Positions 45,901-55,879 of a DNA stretch of 64,000 bases are shown piece by piece. Every line of letters starts with the position of its first letter. Position 1 is the first letter of the stretch. Location: the NCBI RefSeq assembly GCF_026151205.1, contig NC_087077.1, positions 19,899,975 to 19,963,974 on the forward strand. Reading direction: 5' to 3'. The position numbers were made by a program, and so were the translations under genes. The notes beneath the pieces were generated by a model that saw nothing but the letters and a program-made list of their open reading frames with translations, was not told the origin of the DNA and ran no database searches. The DNA comes from Bolinopsis microptera (Eukaryota; Ctenophora; Tentaculata; Lobata; Bolinopsidae).

Positions 45901-46385
45901 ATGCGATCTCGGAAGGCAGACCTCCCCTGGCCCCTTTGCAACGTACGAGCTCGGAAGCTGAAGCTCTCGATACGGGAGGTACTAATCGAGATTGCAGATT
46001 GACTCGGACCGAAAATTTTCCAAGTCAAAATTTTTTCAAAGTTTTTCGTAAAACCACTTTTCTCCACGTTTCATGCTACCCTGTTCATTAATAGCCGAAA
46101 ATATTTTTCGGTTTTTCGAAGTCTGCACCCACCCCTCGATTTCCAATTTGGGATCGGACTCGCCTGTTTATGCGATCTCGGAAGGCAGGCGATCCCCTTT
46201 GCAACACGAGCTCGGAAGCGAAAGCTCTCGATACGGGAGATACGTATCGAGAATGACTCGATACGTATCTCAAAATTTTTTCAAAGTTTTTCTTAAAACC
46301 ACTTTTCTTAACGTGTCATGCTAATGCTATACCCGGCCCTGTTCATTATTAGCCGACAATTTTTTTTGTTTTTCAAACTCCGCAC
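45901..46385 (+). repeat. Tandem duplication, period about 269 bp, roughly 1.8 copies
   Basis: ATGCGATCTCGGAAGGCAG at 45901 recurs at 46170. Shared downstream words are GAGCTCGGAAGC, CTCTCGATACGGGAG, AAATTTTTTCAAAGTTTTTC, TAAAACCACTTTTCT and GTTCATTA-TAGCCGA. Copies have diverged. The part after 46490 has CCGG-rich inverted words (GCCGGATATCCGG) like those near 63600. Confidence 0.8.
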
Positions 46386-46763
46386 CTAGTCAAACAATTT
46401 TTAATTTTTTAAGGATTCGAGTTAAAATGTGACAAAACTATGCATTTCAAGATTTTAGAAATAAATTTTTAAAAGAAATATCTGGCAAAAATCCGGCAAC
46501 ATTTTTTGAAACCGAAGCCGGAGCCGGAACCGGATATTGAAGCCGGATATCCGGCCGGATCTGGATTCAGCCGGATATCCGGTCGGTTCCTAATCAGAAA
46601 CGTCGGATTATATTGAAAAATCAACCATACTTTTTTATACCTTTATACCAAATGAAAAGTTATCCAAAAAGCTAAAAACTCAAAAGTCACCGCTTGTAAT
46701 CATTTTATTGATAATTAAAATTACTTTTGGTTCTTACGAAACGTTATACAATTACATGTACTT

Positions 46764-47424
46764 TATGAGTATTGCTGAAAGCACAGTGTAAGGCCTACAC
46801 GGACCGCCTCTAACTAGCCAATCCCTGTTTACATGCCGTGTAGCAGGGGACTAGAAAGAGCTAAACTAGTAAGCGGGGCATAGCCAATATACAATACTCC
46901 CATCATTGAGTATATTACCAACCAGAAGGAAAATTTCCTTGTGTTTGGAATCTACCAAGACGAAAGTTGTACAATCCAGCGAAATTCCGAAGAATCATTC
47001 CAGTAGACTAGGCGCATTGCAACCACAGCCACGGAAATACTTATGAGTATTGCTGAAAGCACAGTGTAAGGCCTACACGGACCGCCTCTAACTAGCCAAT
47101 CCCTGTTTACATGCCGTGTAGCAGGGGACTAGAAAGAGCTAAACTAGTAAGCGGGGCATAGCCAATACACTATACTCCCATCATTGAGTATATTACCAAC
47201 CAGAAGGGAAATTTCCTTGTGTTTGGAATCTACCAAGACGAAAGTTGTACAATCCAGCGAAATTCCGAAGAATCATTCCAGTAGACTAGGCGCATTGCAA
47301 CCACAGCCACGGAAATACTTTTGTGTTTGGAATCTACCAAGACGAAAGTTGTACAATCCAGCGAAATTCCGAAGAATCATTCCAGTAGACTAGGCGCATT
47401 GCAACCACAGCCACGGAAATACTT
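46764..47424 (+). repeat. 278-bp tandem duplication, about 2.4 copies
   Basis: TATGAGTATTGCTGAAAGCA starts at 46764 and again at 47042, a 278-base step, nearly identical. A third, 5'-truncated copy (about 47320-47424) repeats only GTGTTTGGAATCTACCAAG to CACGGAAATACTT. The unit includes GCCTACACGGACCGCC and ACATGCCGTGTAGCAGGGG, able to pair as short hairpins. I cannot tell whether it is a satellite or a duplicated small-RNA gene; no clear 5S, snRNA or spliced-leader signature was seen. Confidence 0.85.
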
Positions 47425-47574
47425 ATGATAAATCAAAAAACTGCTGATCAGCACCGATATAACCAAAACACAAAACATTTTATTCTTTAACTCAACTTTC
47501 GAGTTTACTGAATTTCTTGTCCTCAGCTCAATTTATACATTGTTATAGTCCAAGTCCTCGATATTTAATTATTT

Positions 47575-47865
47575 AATTTGCTTGTCTACTGGCCCTGACG
47601 TTGCGAGTTCGAATCCCAGTTGGGCCAAGATTTCAAAATTGATGGACAGCCGTCATTCACCAAACCATGGTGTGAATGGTAGTGGCTCTCATAAGAGCTG
47701 CGAAAATAACATGAGTGTATATGCCTGGGGTTGCGTCCCGACTATGCTGGCGCTGCAGGGAAATCTGTACCGAAAGGACCGTGGCCGCACCGCAAAATAA
47801 AAGGAGATCGGCCCCTCGATCCTAGCTTGCTAGGTTCGCCATTGTTGTTGTGTTGTGTTGTCTCT
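47575..47865 (+). mobile_element. Possible tRNA-derived SINE
   Basis: GTTGCGAGTTCGAATCCCAG followed by TTGGGCCA resembles a tRNA T-arm with a Pol III B box (GTTCGAATCC) and acceptor end; CTGGCCC just before could be a remnant of the 5' side. There is no room for a full tRNA (anticodon arm not found). An unrelated body follows to a GTTGTTGTGTTGTGTTG tail, the layout of a SINE. Without a second copy the borders are uncertain. Confidence 0.45.
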
Positions 47866-48029
47866 CGATATTTACAACTGTCTAATGACTTTTCTTTTTG
47901 GAAAACGAAATTAGATATATACAGAATAGTATTACAGGTTATATATTATCAACATCATCATTGCAAAAATAAAAGTAAAAACCCAGTCCATGGGACTGAA
48001 AAAATTAGTTGGCTTTCGATTCGAAAGAG

Positions 48030-48255
48030 TTAAGATAGATTTTTAGACTCGATTTTCAGAATTTGCGATTGAAAATCGCTCGCGCAATACAATTACACAT
48101 AAGCGCTGACCTTAAACCGGCGATAATTTCGGCTAGGAACAATATTTTTCCATGGGATTAAAAGCAGCTGGTAAATATCACTCCCTTCTACCAGAAACAA
48201 ATATAAAGTCAATTTCGAGAGAATTTTGATGAAGACCCCCCCCCGGCCCCCTTAA
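48030..48255. mobile_element. Half copy of the TTAA foldback element
   Basis: It matches the right arm of 27201-27870: GACTCGATTTTCAG, GATTGAAAATCGCTCGCG, GGCGATAATTTCGGCTAGGA, TTTTTCCATGGGA, ending in a C run and TTAA (48252-48255). The other arm is missing. Confidence 0.8.
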
Positions 48256-48442
48256 ATTCTAAATCGTCCATGTTAGATAATTCATAAGTTTTGTTTGAGG
48301 TATTTCTTGATCCTCTGATCTAATGCACAATAAAATTAATTTCCTAATTAAACATGATAATTTACACCGATAATAATTTATAATATCGTTGTAATTCTGC
48401 TTCTTTTTATAAGCAATTTTATTGCATAGAAGTTTCTGATTC

Positions 48443-49045
48443 TCAAATGTCCTGGCTTGAGGTCCCATGCCACCCGTTACTTTTTCCGCATGGACATTGT
48501 GATGGTAAACGATCCAGATCTAAGTTGTACCGCAATCTGATAGAATCCCTGAATTCAGATTTATTTAGAACGAAACCATGTTTTCTAAGTGGTAAACATG
48601 AGAGCCAATTTGAGCTCCATGGTTCGCTAATCTGCTCCAAAACCCTTGCAGTATCCTTATCAACCTTTGTAAGTATCTCCTCTTGTTGTTCTTTATATTC
48701 CAAAACACGCTGTTTTAACATGTCTTGGAGGTCATCTGTCGATTCCGTGTTATAGGTTGTAGCAAGAGATTTGCTTTTCATGGAATTTACCAGTTCCCGG
48801 GTTACCAAAAGCGATGCAGCATGTTCTTTTTTCGCAAGATACTCCAACTGGTGTATAAGCGATACTGGACAACCAAATATAGTTGGAATAAGCTCATGAG
48901 TGATTATTTTGTCAAGAGGGCCCATATAAGAGCTGATATCTAGTGTCCTCATAAAATATGTAAATTTGTGGCGGACACCGTGCGTAAAACAAGCGTAGGC
49001 TGCCTGAGGCTGTGATTTGGCAAACTGTACTAACTTTTTTAACAA
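48443..49045 (-). mobile_element. LINE reverse-transcriptase C-terminal remnant, 200 aa
   Basis: The ORF begins KLVQFAKSQPQAAYACFTHG, then HKFTYFMRTL, continues through a charged helical stretch (EYKEQQEEILTKVDKDTARV) and ends SSNWLSCLPLRKHGFVLNK, EFRDSIRLRYNLDLDRLP and a CPCGKSN zinc-type motif. That order is seen after the RT domain in a family of non-LTR elements common in invertebrate genomes, whose proteins end in a Cys-rich motif. The RT palm itself is not in the window, so this is a 5'-truncated copy. Confidence 0.75.
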
Positions 49046-50649
49046 CTGTCTAATGACGCGTTATTTACATGCTCCTTTATATTAAGAATGTTTTCTGTTT
49101 TTAACAAGATACATGGTCTTCCTGATCTGGACCTCGATTTTCATTTAGACAGGGACTGATTTTCATTTAGACAGGGACTGATTTTCCGTTTTTCGTCAGT
49201 GCTAATATTAAGATCTGTAGGAGAAAGGGTGTTAAACTTTGTCTGATCAATGTCTCTTTCATAATCAAAATGGTGATAGTACGTCATGTGTATTGATAAC
49301 CATTACTTGAAACTTTTGAATGCAATCTTATTATTAATGCTCATGGTTTTAAGCGTTTGATCCAAATAATAACAATCAAAATGAAGTGAAGGTAAAATTG
49401 CGAAATAAGAATCTTTAGATACTGTGAACTATTAGTATTACTTATCATTGCAAAACTCGTTTTAAATTATTGATGTCTTTTTCAAGATCAAGATGGTCAT
49501 ATTACGTCGTATTGAAAGCTTATCTTTTATTAACTGATAATAACGGTTATTTGTTAACTATTTGGTGCAGCTGTAGAATACTAATGACTAAATTAATCAT
49601 CTGGCAACTTTAAGTTATATAATTTAAAGTTCCCAGATGGTCGCGTAAGCGAGCAAAATGAGTTACAAAGAATGAAATACACATTAATCAATCAATTATA
49701 TTATTATAAAGACTTTTAACGAAAAGCAATTTGCCTTAACTACTTTTCCGTACAATCCTTAAACTCTGTTTATACTATTTGTCAGCTGTCATAAATTCTT
49801 GGGGACGTTTATGTAACGGTGATGCACTATTAGGTCGCATGATTTTATCAGCTGTCATTACCAGACTTCCTATTATATTTATAACTGCATTTTCGACATT
49901 CTGGTTTTATTGACCATCCCTCAACAAATTGACACGTGACTTTCTTTTCGCAAATCAGAACGTAGCGGTTTGGCCGTGAACAGGTCACTGTAACGACTGT
50001 GTCCTCTCTCACACTGTTCCATTCTGTACTCAATCTTACATTTAAATTAGATATTAAACAATTTGAAATTATTTTCTGTATGCCAAGCTTGCCTTAATTT
50101 CAATTGAGGATTGGGCACCGTTTCAGCATCAATGTTTCTTTTGTCTAAAACACCACGTTCATTGTAGTTGTACAATAACATAATAAAGGTATCATATTAG
50201 ACTAAGAGGTAAGCGTTTATACTGTAGACAGTCGCACAGGCCACAACTCAGTTTGCAAAAAAAAGGACAGGACAACATGCTGTCAGCAGTGGAATAACGA
50301 GCATGGCTGGACGGTTAGGATTTCCTAACCGGCCCCTCATTACGTCACCAGAAATATAAGAATGTAGTAAATTGCGAAAGCTCAGATAGGATGAGCTTTC
50401 GCTCCATTCTTATATTTCTGGTCACGGAATTCCTTTGGTTTCATCACGAGTCTGTTTACATTGTAAATGAAAAACACAACGTTTGTGCTTAAATTTCCGA
50501 TCCACTTTTATTTCAGTTCCTGACCAACGCATCAAGTTCCGCCAAACAAGTTACACTAACTCATTTGTCTTTACACGTTTCTGTTTATCAAATTACGGAC
50601 TACAGAAATGTTCCGTGTCGGTTTCGCATCATTCACATGCAATTGCGTG
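49046..50649. other. Intergenic DNA with one possible exon
   Basis: Mostly A+T-rich. An inverted pair near 50345-50425 (AGAAATATAAGAATG... / CATTCTTATATTTCTGG) with GAAAGCTC/GAGCTTTC forms a hairpin of about 80 bases. A sushi-like segment on the minus strand is listed separately. Confidence 0.5.
49862..50033 (-). CDS. Possible sushi/CCP-like exon
   Basis: The minus-strand frame encodes REDTVVTVTCSRPNRYVL, CEKKVTCQ, then GWSIKPEC. The spacing Cys...Tyr-x-Leu...Val-Thr-Cys...Gly-Trp...Pro-x-Cys follows the complement control protein (sushi) fold. An AG precedes the segment on its strand (TACAG then AATGG). No neighbouring exon was found, so this may be one exon of a larger extracellular protein or a relic. 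Confidence 0.45.
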
Positions 50650-50654
50650 CCAGT

Positions 50655-50783
50655 TGTTATAAATTGATACTATATTTTATATTTAGACTGATAACTGATC
50701 ACCTATTATATTTTGTAGGGTCTAGGTTTAGATCCTGATTCACGATTTCCCTGTTTCTCTTGTACCACGGCTAAGACGTTACA
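50655..50783 (+). repeat. 5' LTR
   Basis: 129 bp, TGTTATAA to GTTACA, base-for-base the same as the 3' LTR. It contains TATATTTTATATTTAG, which could serve as a promoter TATA region. TAA at 50772-50774 closes the Gag frame upstream, so ATG 50784 is the first usable start. Confidence 0.97.
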
Positions 50784-53700
50784 ATGGCGACGAGGATTAT
50801 TGGACAGTTGGAACTCTTAACATCAGATGCAGATTGCAGAACATGGTTTGAGAGGTTTGAGTTGTTCGCTCAAGCCAATCAGCTATTCAGAGCGGTACCA
50901 GCAATACCGGAACTCGTTAATGACAACAGCAACGCTGCAGCAGTGGAAACAGCAAGGACGGATGCGCAGAATGCGACTCAAGGAAATACCGCAGTTTTCC
51001 TATCGTACTTGGACAGTGGCATGTATGGGCTAATCAAGAGTTTGAGCAACCCAGATGAAGTGAGATTGTGCACCTATGACACCCTGAAGAAAAGGTTAGT
51101 AGATCACTTGATGCCGCAACCTGCAATACATCTTCAGAGATATAAGTTTTCTTCCTGCAAACAAGTGAACGAGACAGTTGGTCAATACATCAACAAACTG
51201 AAAACAATCGCAACCTTTTGTGACTTTGAGAACTTTCAGGAGAGAATGCTTGATCAATTTATTGCTGGAATGAAGAGTGTGAAAATGAAGAAAAGGCTGT
51301 TAGGGGAAGCCAACTTAACTTTTGAGAGAGCGGTAGAGTTAGCTTTAGCTGCTGAGAAGACAGAGGAGGAAGCAGCGCAGATGAACATGAGCGAGAGTGA
51401 TGTTAACAGAGTATCATGGGAGAGACGGGAGCCGAACAAATTCAAAGCTTCAGTTGTATGTACGAGATGTACATTGAGTGGACACACTAAGGACGACTGC
51501 AAAACTAAATGTTTCAAATGTAAGAAAACTGGACATATCAAGAAGAACTGTTATGTTGTGAAGAAAACTCACAATGTTGAAGAGCAGAGTGAGATTGAGA
51601 GTCAGAGTCCAGATGTCAATAGTTCTTTGGAGTGGTCAGTGAGACACGTGAATGTGTCAGGTAACGTTACGGTGTCAGGTAATGTTATTGAACCACTTGA
51701 AATTGGAATTGATAATGTTTTTTGTCAGAAACCAATGGTTAAAGTTACTATTAATGATGATATTTTTTTGAATATGGAGTTTGATAGTGACAGTAGTGTG
51801 AGCGTAACAACGGTGCAAGCTTTGTGTGAGAGTGCTCGTGTGAGTTCGTCAGTTGTGTATGATGCACTGGTAAAGACGAAGAACACTCTGAAAGTTGCCA
51901 ACGGCGAGATTAAGTCTATACTCGGGAAGATGAAAGTTAAAGTGAATTTTAAAGGTAAATGTAGAGAGAACATGGAGCTGTATGTTGTGGAGGAACCGTT
52001 TCCGACTCTCTTTGGCAGAACTTGGATTCAAGTTTTCTGTGGTTACGATTGGTTGGAACAGCTATTCAATGGAAAAGACCGTGTTGTGTCTAATGTACCC
52101 TCTAAATGTAGTAAGTTATGTAGTAGTGTAGTGAAGTGTGATCAGTCATGTAATTCTCAATGTTCAGTAGATGTTTTAGGTGAGATGAGAGGCGAGTCGT
52201 CTTGTGTAATGTCTGTTGTTGACAAAGACGAAGAGTCAAAGATTGGTAAAGACGAAGAGCCAAAGATTGACAAAGACCTTCAGAGTGAAGAAGGATACCC
52301 TCTCAACCAAGTCTCTGAAGGAATAGTAACTGAGAAGATGATCACGGATTACGTGGAAAGTTTAAAACACGACAAGATATTCAAACCTGGAATTGGACAG
52401 ATCAGTGGAGTCGAAGCTAAATTCACGCTGAAAGAAGAAGCTCAACCCGTATTCTTAAAGGCTAGGAACTTGCCGTATTCTCAACGAGAGAAAGTCAAGA
52501 ATGAGTTGATGTCCTTGGTTGATCAGAATATCTTGGAGAAAGTTGAAAGCAGTACCTGGGCTACGCCTATAGTAGTTGTCGAGCGTGGGCCAAAGTTAAG
52601 GATATGCGGTGACTACAAAAGTACCCTCAACAAGCACCTAGAGACAAAGATGTATCCTTTACCGAGTACTGAAGAATGCTTTAATTCAATGGTTGGAGGA
52701 CAGAAGTTTTCAGTTATCGATGTGAAGTCTGCTTACAATCATGTGAAAGTCAGAGAGAAGGACAAGAAGCTTACAGTGATAAACACTCATCTCGGTCTAT
52801 TTCAATGGAATAGATTACCCTACGGTGTGTCAAGTAGTAGCGGTATCTTTCAGGAGACCATGGACAACACGTTGAAAAACATTGATAAAGTTTGCTGTAG
52901 GATCAATGATATTTTGATATCAGGAAAAGATGACCGGGAGCACTTGCAGAATCTTCAAGAGGTAATACGACGATTGCAGGAACGAGGATTTCGGTGTAAC
53001 CGGGCTAAGTCCAAGTTTTTTCAGGACTCAGTTGTTTATTTAGGTCATCAGATATCAAGACATGGAATACAGCCAGTAAAATCCAAGGTGGCAGATTTGA
53101 AAGCAGCTCCAGCACCGACTAACCTGGCCGAACTAATTTCATTTCTGGGTGCGGTCAACTACTATCGTAGATACCTGCCCAACTTAAGTTCAGTTATTGA
53201 ACCTCTAGATAGTTTGAGATCATCACCATGGAAATGGACCAAAAAGGAGGAAGTAGCATTCAAAGAGTTAAAAGACATGCTCTGTTCTGATGCAGTGTTG
53301 ACGCTGTATGATCCTAACAAGAAGTTGAAGCTTGACACTGATGCCAGCAGCAAAGGACTTGGAGCGGTGTTGAGTCACGTGGACAAAGAAGGAGAAAGAC
53401 CGATCGAATACATATCACGAACTTTATCGAAAGCCGAGAAGAACTACAGTCAGATTGATCGTGAAGCCCTAGCTATAGTATGGGCGGTCACAAGATTTCA
53501 TGTGTATTTGTGGGGAAATCATTTTGAGTTAGTGACGGACCACAAGCCATTAACATTTATTTTTGACCCAAAGAAGAAACTGCCAGAGATGGCAACAGCT
53601 AGAATAACTCGATATGGATTGACCTTAATGAGTTATCAGTATAGTATCAAGTACAGACCTACCAAAGATCATGCCAATTGTGATGTACTTTCTAGGCTGC

Positions 53701-54998
53701 CAGCGCCTACAAAACAATTTCAGAAAAGGAAGACCGAACTATCTACGGAGCAAGGATGCTTGATCTGGGGAAATCGAGTGGTAATACCTGTGAAACTGAG
53801 GCAGTCAGTGTTAGACATGTTGCACTTGACTCACTCAGGGGTTAGCGGTATGAAGACAATTGCGAGGAGCTATGTTTGGTGGCCTAATCTTAATCAAGAC
53901 TTGGAGAACATGGTAAAGACATGTGTGGACTGTAACAAGTTTGGTAGATCAGCACCAGCTTTAACAGACCATCCGTGGTGCCGACCCACTGGACCATACC
54001 AGCGCATCCACATGGACTTGGCAGGACTATTCCAGGGACACATGTGGTTACTTGTTCAGGACGCCTACTCTAAGTGGCCTGACATTGTTAAGATGAACTC
54101 AACGAAAACAGGAGCACTGATTACAGTTCTAAGACACATATTTGCTAGAACTGGGTTACCATGTGTCGTTGTATCAGACAACGGACCCCAGTTTACTTCA
54201 GAGGAACTCAGAGTTTTCTTCAAGCAAAACGGAATAAGACACATTCCAACACCGACATACCACCCTAAATCTAATAGCATCGCAGAGAGACTGGTACAAT
54301 CGTTCAAGAATTCTATGAAAAAGATGTGGAATGACTCTAAAGACTTGGACAAGAATCTCAATAATTTCTTGTTAACTTACAGGAACACTCCGCACGCAAC
54401 CACAGGTCAGACACCAGCAATCATGATGTACAATCGGACATTAAGATCTAAGTTACACATGCTCACGCCGCATGACAAGGAGAAAGTGGAAAACTTGCAA
54501 GCTGACAAACAAGAGCAAGTGTTGCAGAGCAATCCTAGAATATTTTGTCCAAAGCAGCCAGTACGTGTCCAGATTGATGGAAAAGAATGGAGACCAGCCA
54601 CAGTAGTGCGAAGACTGGGCGAATCATCCAACACATATGATATTGAGCATGAAGGACGCATCATCAGGAAGCATGCTGATCACATTCAAAGCCTGAGAAG
54701 ACCTATTATCTCTCTTCAACAAGGTAACGTATCTGACAAAGACCCTGTTTCAGTGAGAGGTGAGACAGTGAGTGAGCAGCAGGATGTTAGTCCGTTAGTT
54801 GAACCTGGTATAGTTGACCCTGATATTGAACTGCCAGATAATTTACGAGATAATAATGATGAACCTTCTGAGATTGATATTAGAGATGACGTTATTGCTA
54901 GACAGCAAACTGATGATGAAAATGTTAATGTTAGAAGAGCAAATCTGAGAGATGTACCTCGGGTAAATTACAAAATGTTAAACAGATATGGCAAGTAA
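50784..54998 (+). CDS. Gag-Pol polyprotein of Ty3/gypsy retrotransposon, 1404 aa
   Basis: One ORF without a Gag-Pol frameshift. The Gag part has a helical capsid region and two CCHC zinc knuckles near residues 228-256 (CTRCTLSGHTKDDC, CFKCKKTGHIKKNC). A retropepsin-like region near 330 has Asp-Ser-Asp where the family normally has Asp-Ser/Thr-Gly. RT spans about 560-730: the motif-A Asp is present (SVIDVKSAYN), but near residue 705 the usual paired aspartates read Asn-Asp (RINDIL). RNase H starts near 849 (TDASSKG) and keeps its Glu and Asp. Integrase has the His-His-Cys-Cys finger near 1013 and Asp, Asp, Glu near 1074, 1132 and 1167. No chromodomain is seen at the end. The frame is intact, yet two enzyme sites are atypical, so activity in cis is doubtful. 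Confidence 0.95.
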   Translation: MATRIIGQLELLTSDADCRTWFERFELFAQANQLFRAVPAIPELVNDNSNAAAVETARTDAQNATQGNTAVFLSYLDSGMYGLIKSLSNPDEVRLCTYDTLKKRLVDHLMPQPAIHLQRYKFSSCKQVNETVGQYINKLKTIATFCDFENFQERMLDQFIAGMKSVKMKKRLLGEANLTFERAVELALAAEKTEEEAAQMNMSESDVNRVSWERREPNKFKASVVCTRCTLSGHTKDDCKTKCFKCKKTGHIKKNCYVVKKTHNVEEQSEIESQSPDVNSSLEWSVRHVNVSGNVTVSGNVIEPLEIGIDNVFCQKPMVKVTINDDIFLNMEFDSDSSVSVTTVQALCESARVSSSVVYDALVKTKNTLKVANGEIKSILGKMKVKVNFKGKCRENMELYVVEEPFPTLFGRTWIQVFCGYDWLEQLFNGKDRVVSNVPSKCSKLCSSVVKCDQSCNSQCSVDVLGEMRGESSCVMSVVDKDEESKIGKDEEPKIDKDLQSEEGYPLNQVSEGIVTEKMITDYVESLKHDKIFKPGIGQISGVEAKFTLKEEAQPVFLKARNLPYSQREKVKNELMSLVDQNILEKVESSTWATPIVVVERGPKLRICGDYKSTLNKHLETKMYPLPSTEECFNSMVGGQKFSVIDVKSAYNHVKVREKDKKLTVINTHLGLFQWNRLPYGVSSSSGIFQETMDNTLKNIDKVCCRINDILISGKDDREHLQNLQEVIRRLQERGFRCNRAKSKFFQDSVVYLGHQISRHGIQPVKSKVADLKAAPAPTNLAELISFLGAVNYYRRYLPNLSSVIEPLDSLRSSPWKWTKKEEVAFKELKDMLCSDAVLTLYDPNKKLKLDTDASSKGLGAVLSHVDKEGERPIEYISRTLSKAEKNYSQIDREALAIVWAVTRFHVYLWGNHFELVTDHKPLTFIFDPKKKLPEMATARITRYGLTLMSYQYSIKYRPTKDHANCDVLSRLPAPTKQFQKRKTELSTEQGCLIWGNRVVIPVKLRQSVLDMLHLTHSGVSGMKTIARSYVWWPNLNQDLENMVKTCVDCNKFGRSAPALTDHPWCRPTGPYQRIHMDLAGLFQGHMWLLVQDAYSKWPDIVKMNSTKTGALITVLRHIFARTGLPCVVVSDNGPQFTSEELRVFFKQNGIRHIPTPTYHPKSNSIAERLVQSFKNSMKKMWNDSKDLDKNLNNFLLTYRNTPHATTGQTPAIMMYNRTLRSKLHMLTPHDKEKVENLQADKQEQVLQSNPRIFCPKQPVRVQIDGKEWRPATVVRRLGESSNTYDIEHEGRIIRKHADHIQSLRRPIISLQQGNVSDKDPVSVRGETVSEQQDVSPLVEPGIVDPDIELPDNLRDNNDEPSEIDIRDDVIARQQTDDENVNVRRANLRDVPRVNYKMLNRYGK

Positions 54999-55307
54999 GC
55001 AACGTGATATTTCAATAACCAGTCACGATGACCAGTTTTTAAGAAATTGTTTTTTTAATTAAATTATAACTTTTATACAGTAATCCAAGTTTATAATTAG
55101 CCGGGAGCACTAAGTTTGTTTTTAGATCACTCGAGTTCTGACAGTGAAAACACGAAATTTTTGATTTTGCGCCTCACAGAAAGTTGTTTGCCGGCCGAAC
55201 TGATAATCTATGTGCAGTGCGGTGCGGCGTTAGCATTTAATAAATGCGCGTTTTCGGGAACGAGACGCATTTTGACATGTGCTTTCCGATCTAACGAGAG
55301 AGAGAGC

Positions 55308-55436
55308 TGTTATAAATTGATACTATATTTTATATTTAGACTGATAACTGATCACCTATTATATTTTGTAGGGTCTAGGTTTAGATCCTGATTCACGATT
55401 TCCCTGTTTCTCTTGTACCACGGCTAAGACGTTACA
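55308..55436 (+). repeat. 3' LTR
   Basis: 129 bp, identical to the 5' LTR, preceded by a GAGAGAGAGC purine tract and followed by the CCAGT target duplication at 55437. Confidence 0.97.
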
Positions 55437-55441
55437 CCAGT

Positions 55442-55879
55442 ATGTTTGTTTCCTTTCAAGGTTCTCTTGTTATTCACTCGTAATTATGTGACTGTGTGTT
55501 TGTGTTGCTAATTGCTCCGTGTAATCCCGCTAATCCGAACATTCCCCTGTCATTTAGCTCGCATTTAACTCTGAGTTTGATGATTTATATTTCTGAATTC
55601 TTTTTACTGTTGCGCTATAATTTATTGATTACTAACGTTAGTTATACTTATAAAACTCTAAGTTTGATTATATTTATTTCCGCATTTTTTTAAATGTTTC
55701 ATTATAATTACTATCGTTAGTTATAATATTCATAGAAAATTATTTAAGTTATCCCTTAATTAAAATCGAATTCCTCTATTATTTATTTTACCTTTTGTAT
55801 CGATAGTTGAAATCTATATTCAGTTTAACTTAACTCTATTTTAAACCGCTAGTCTTGAAAAAAGAAGCAGTCCTGGTAA
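55442..55879. other. TRPA-like gene 5' flank
   Basis: A+T-rich. It contains a diverged internal repeat (ATTACTAACGTTAGTTATA near 55627 and ATTACTATCGTTAGTTATA near 55708). The retrotransposon ends about 440 bases before the channel's start codon. No promoter element is assigned. Confidence 0.5.

Larger units (their letters stand above)
50655..55436 (+). mobile_element. Complete Ty3/gypsy LTR retrotransposon, 4.8 kb
   Basis: Two identical 129-bp LTRs (50655-50783 and 55308-55436) start TGTTATAAATTG and end GACGTTACA (TG...CA). CCAGT lies directly before the 5' LTR (50650-50654) and directly after the 3' LTR (55437-55441), a 5-bp target duplication. A purine run (GAGAGAGAG) precedes the 3' LTR as a polypurine tract. 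TGGCGACGAGG begins two bases after the 5' LTR, the place of the tRNA primer-binding site. One Gag-Pol ORF fills most of the interior. Order protease-RT-RNase H-integrase places it in Ty3/gypsy. LTR identity means recent insertion. Confidence 0.97.

Noticed and set aside
45901-46000. GATCTCGGAAGG / CTCGGAAGCTGAAGC words, reminiscent of 5S rRNA
   Set aside because: Only a short stretch agrees; the rest of a 5S rRNA, including its internal promoter and closing stem, is not present.
47575-47630. Complete tRNA gene
   Set aside because: The T-arm and acceptor 3' side are convincing, but no D-arm or anticodon arm can be folded upstream, so a SINE head is more likely.
51254-54664. Several minus-strand ORFs within the retrotransposon
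   Set aside because: All are shadows of the Gag-Pol frame.
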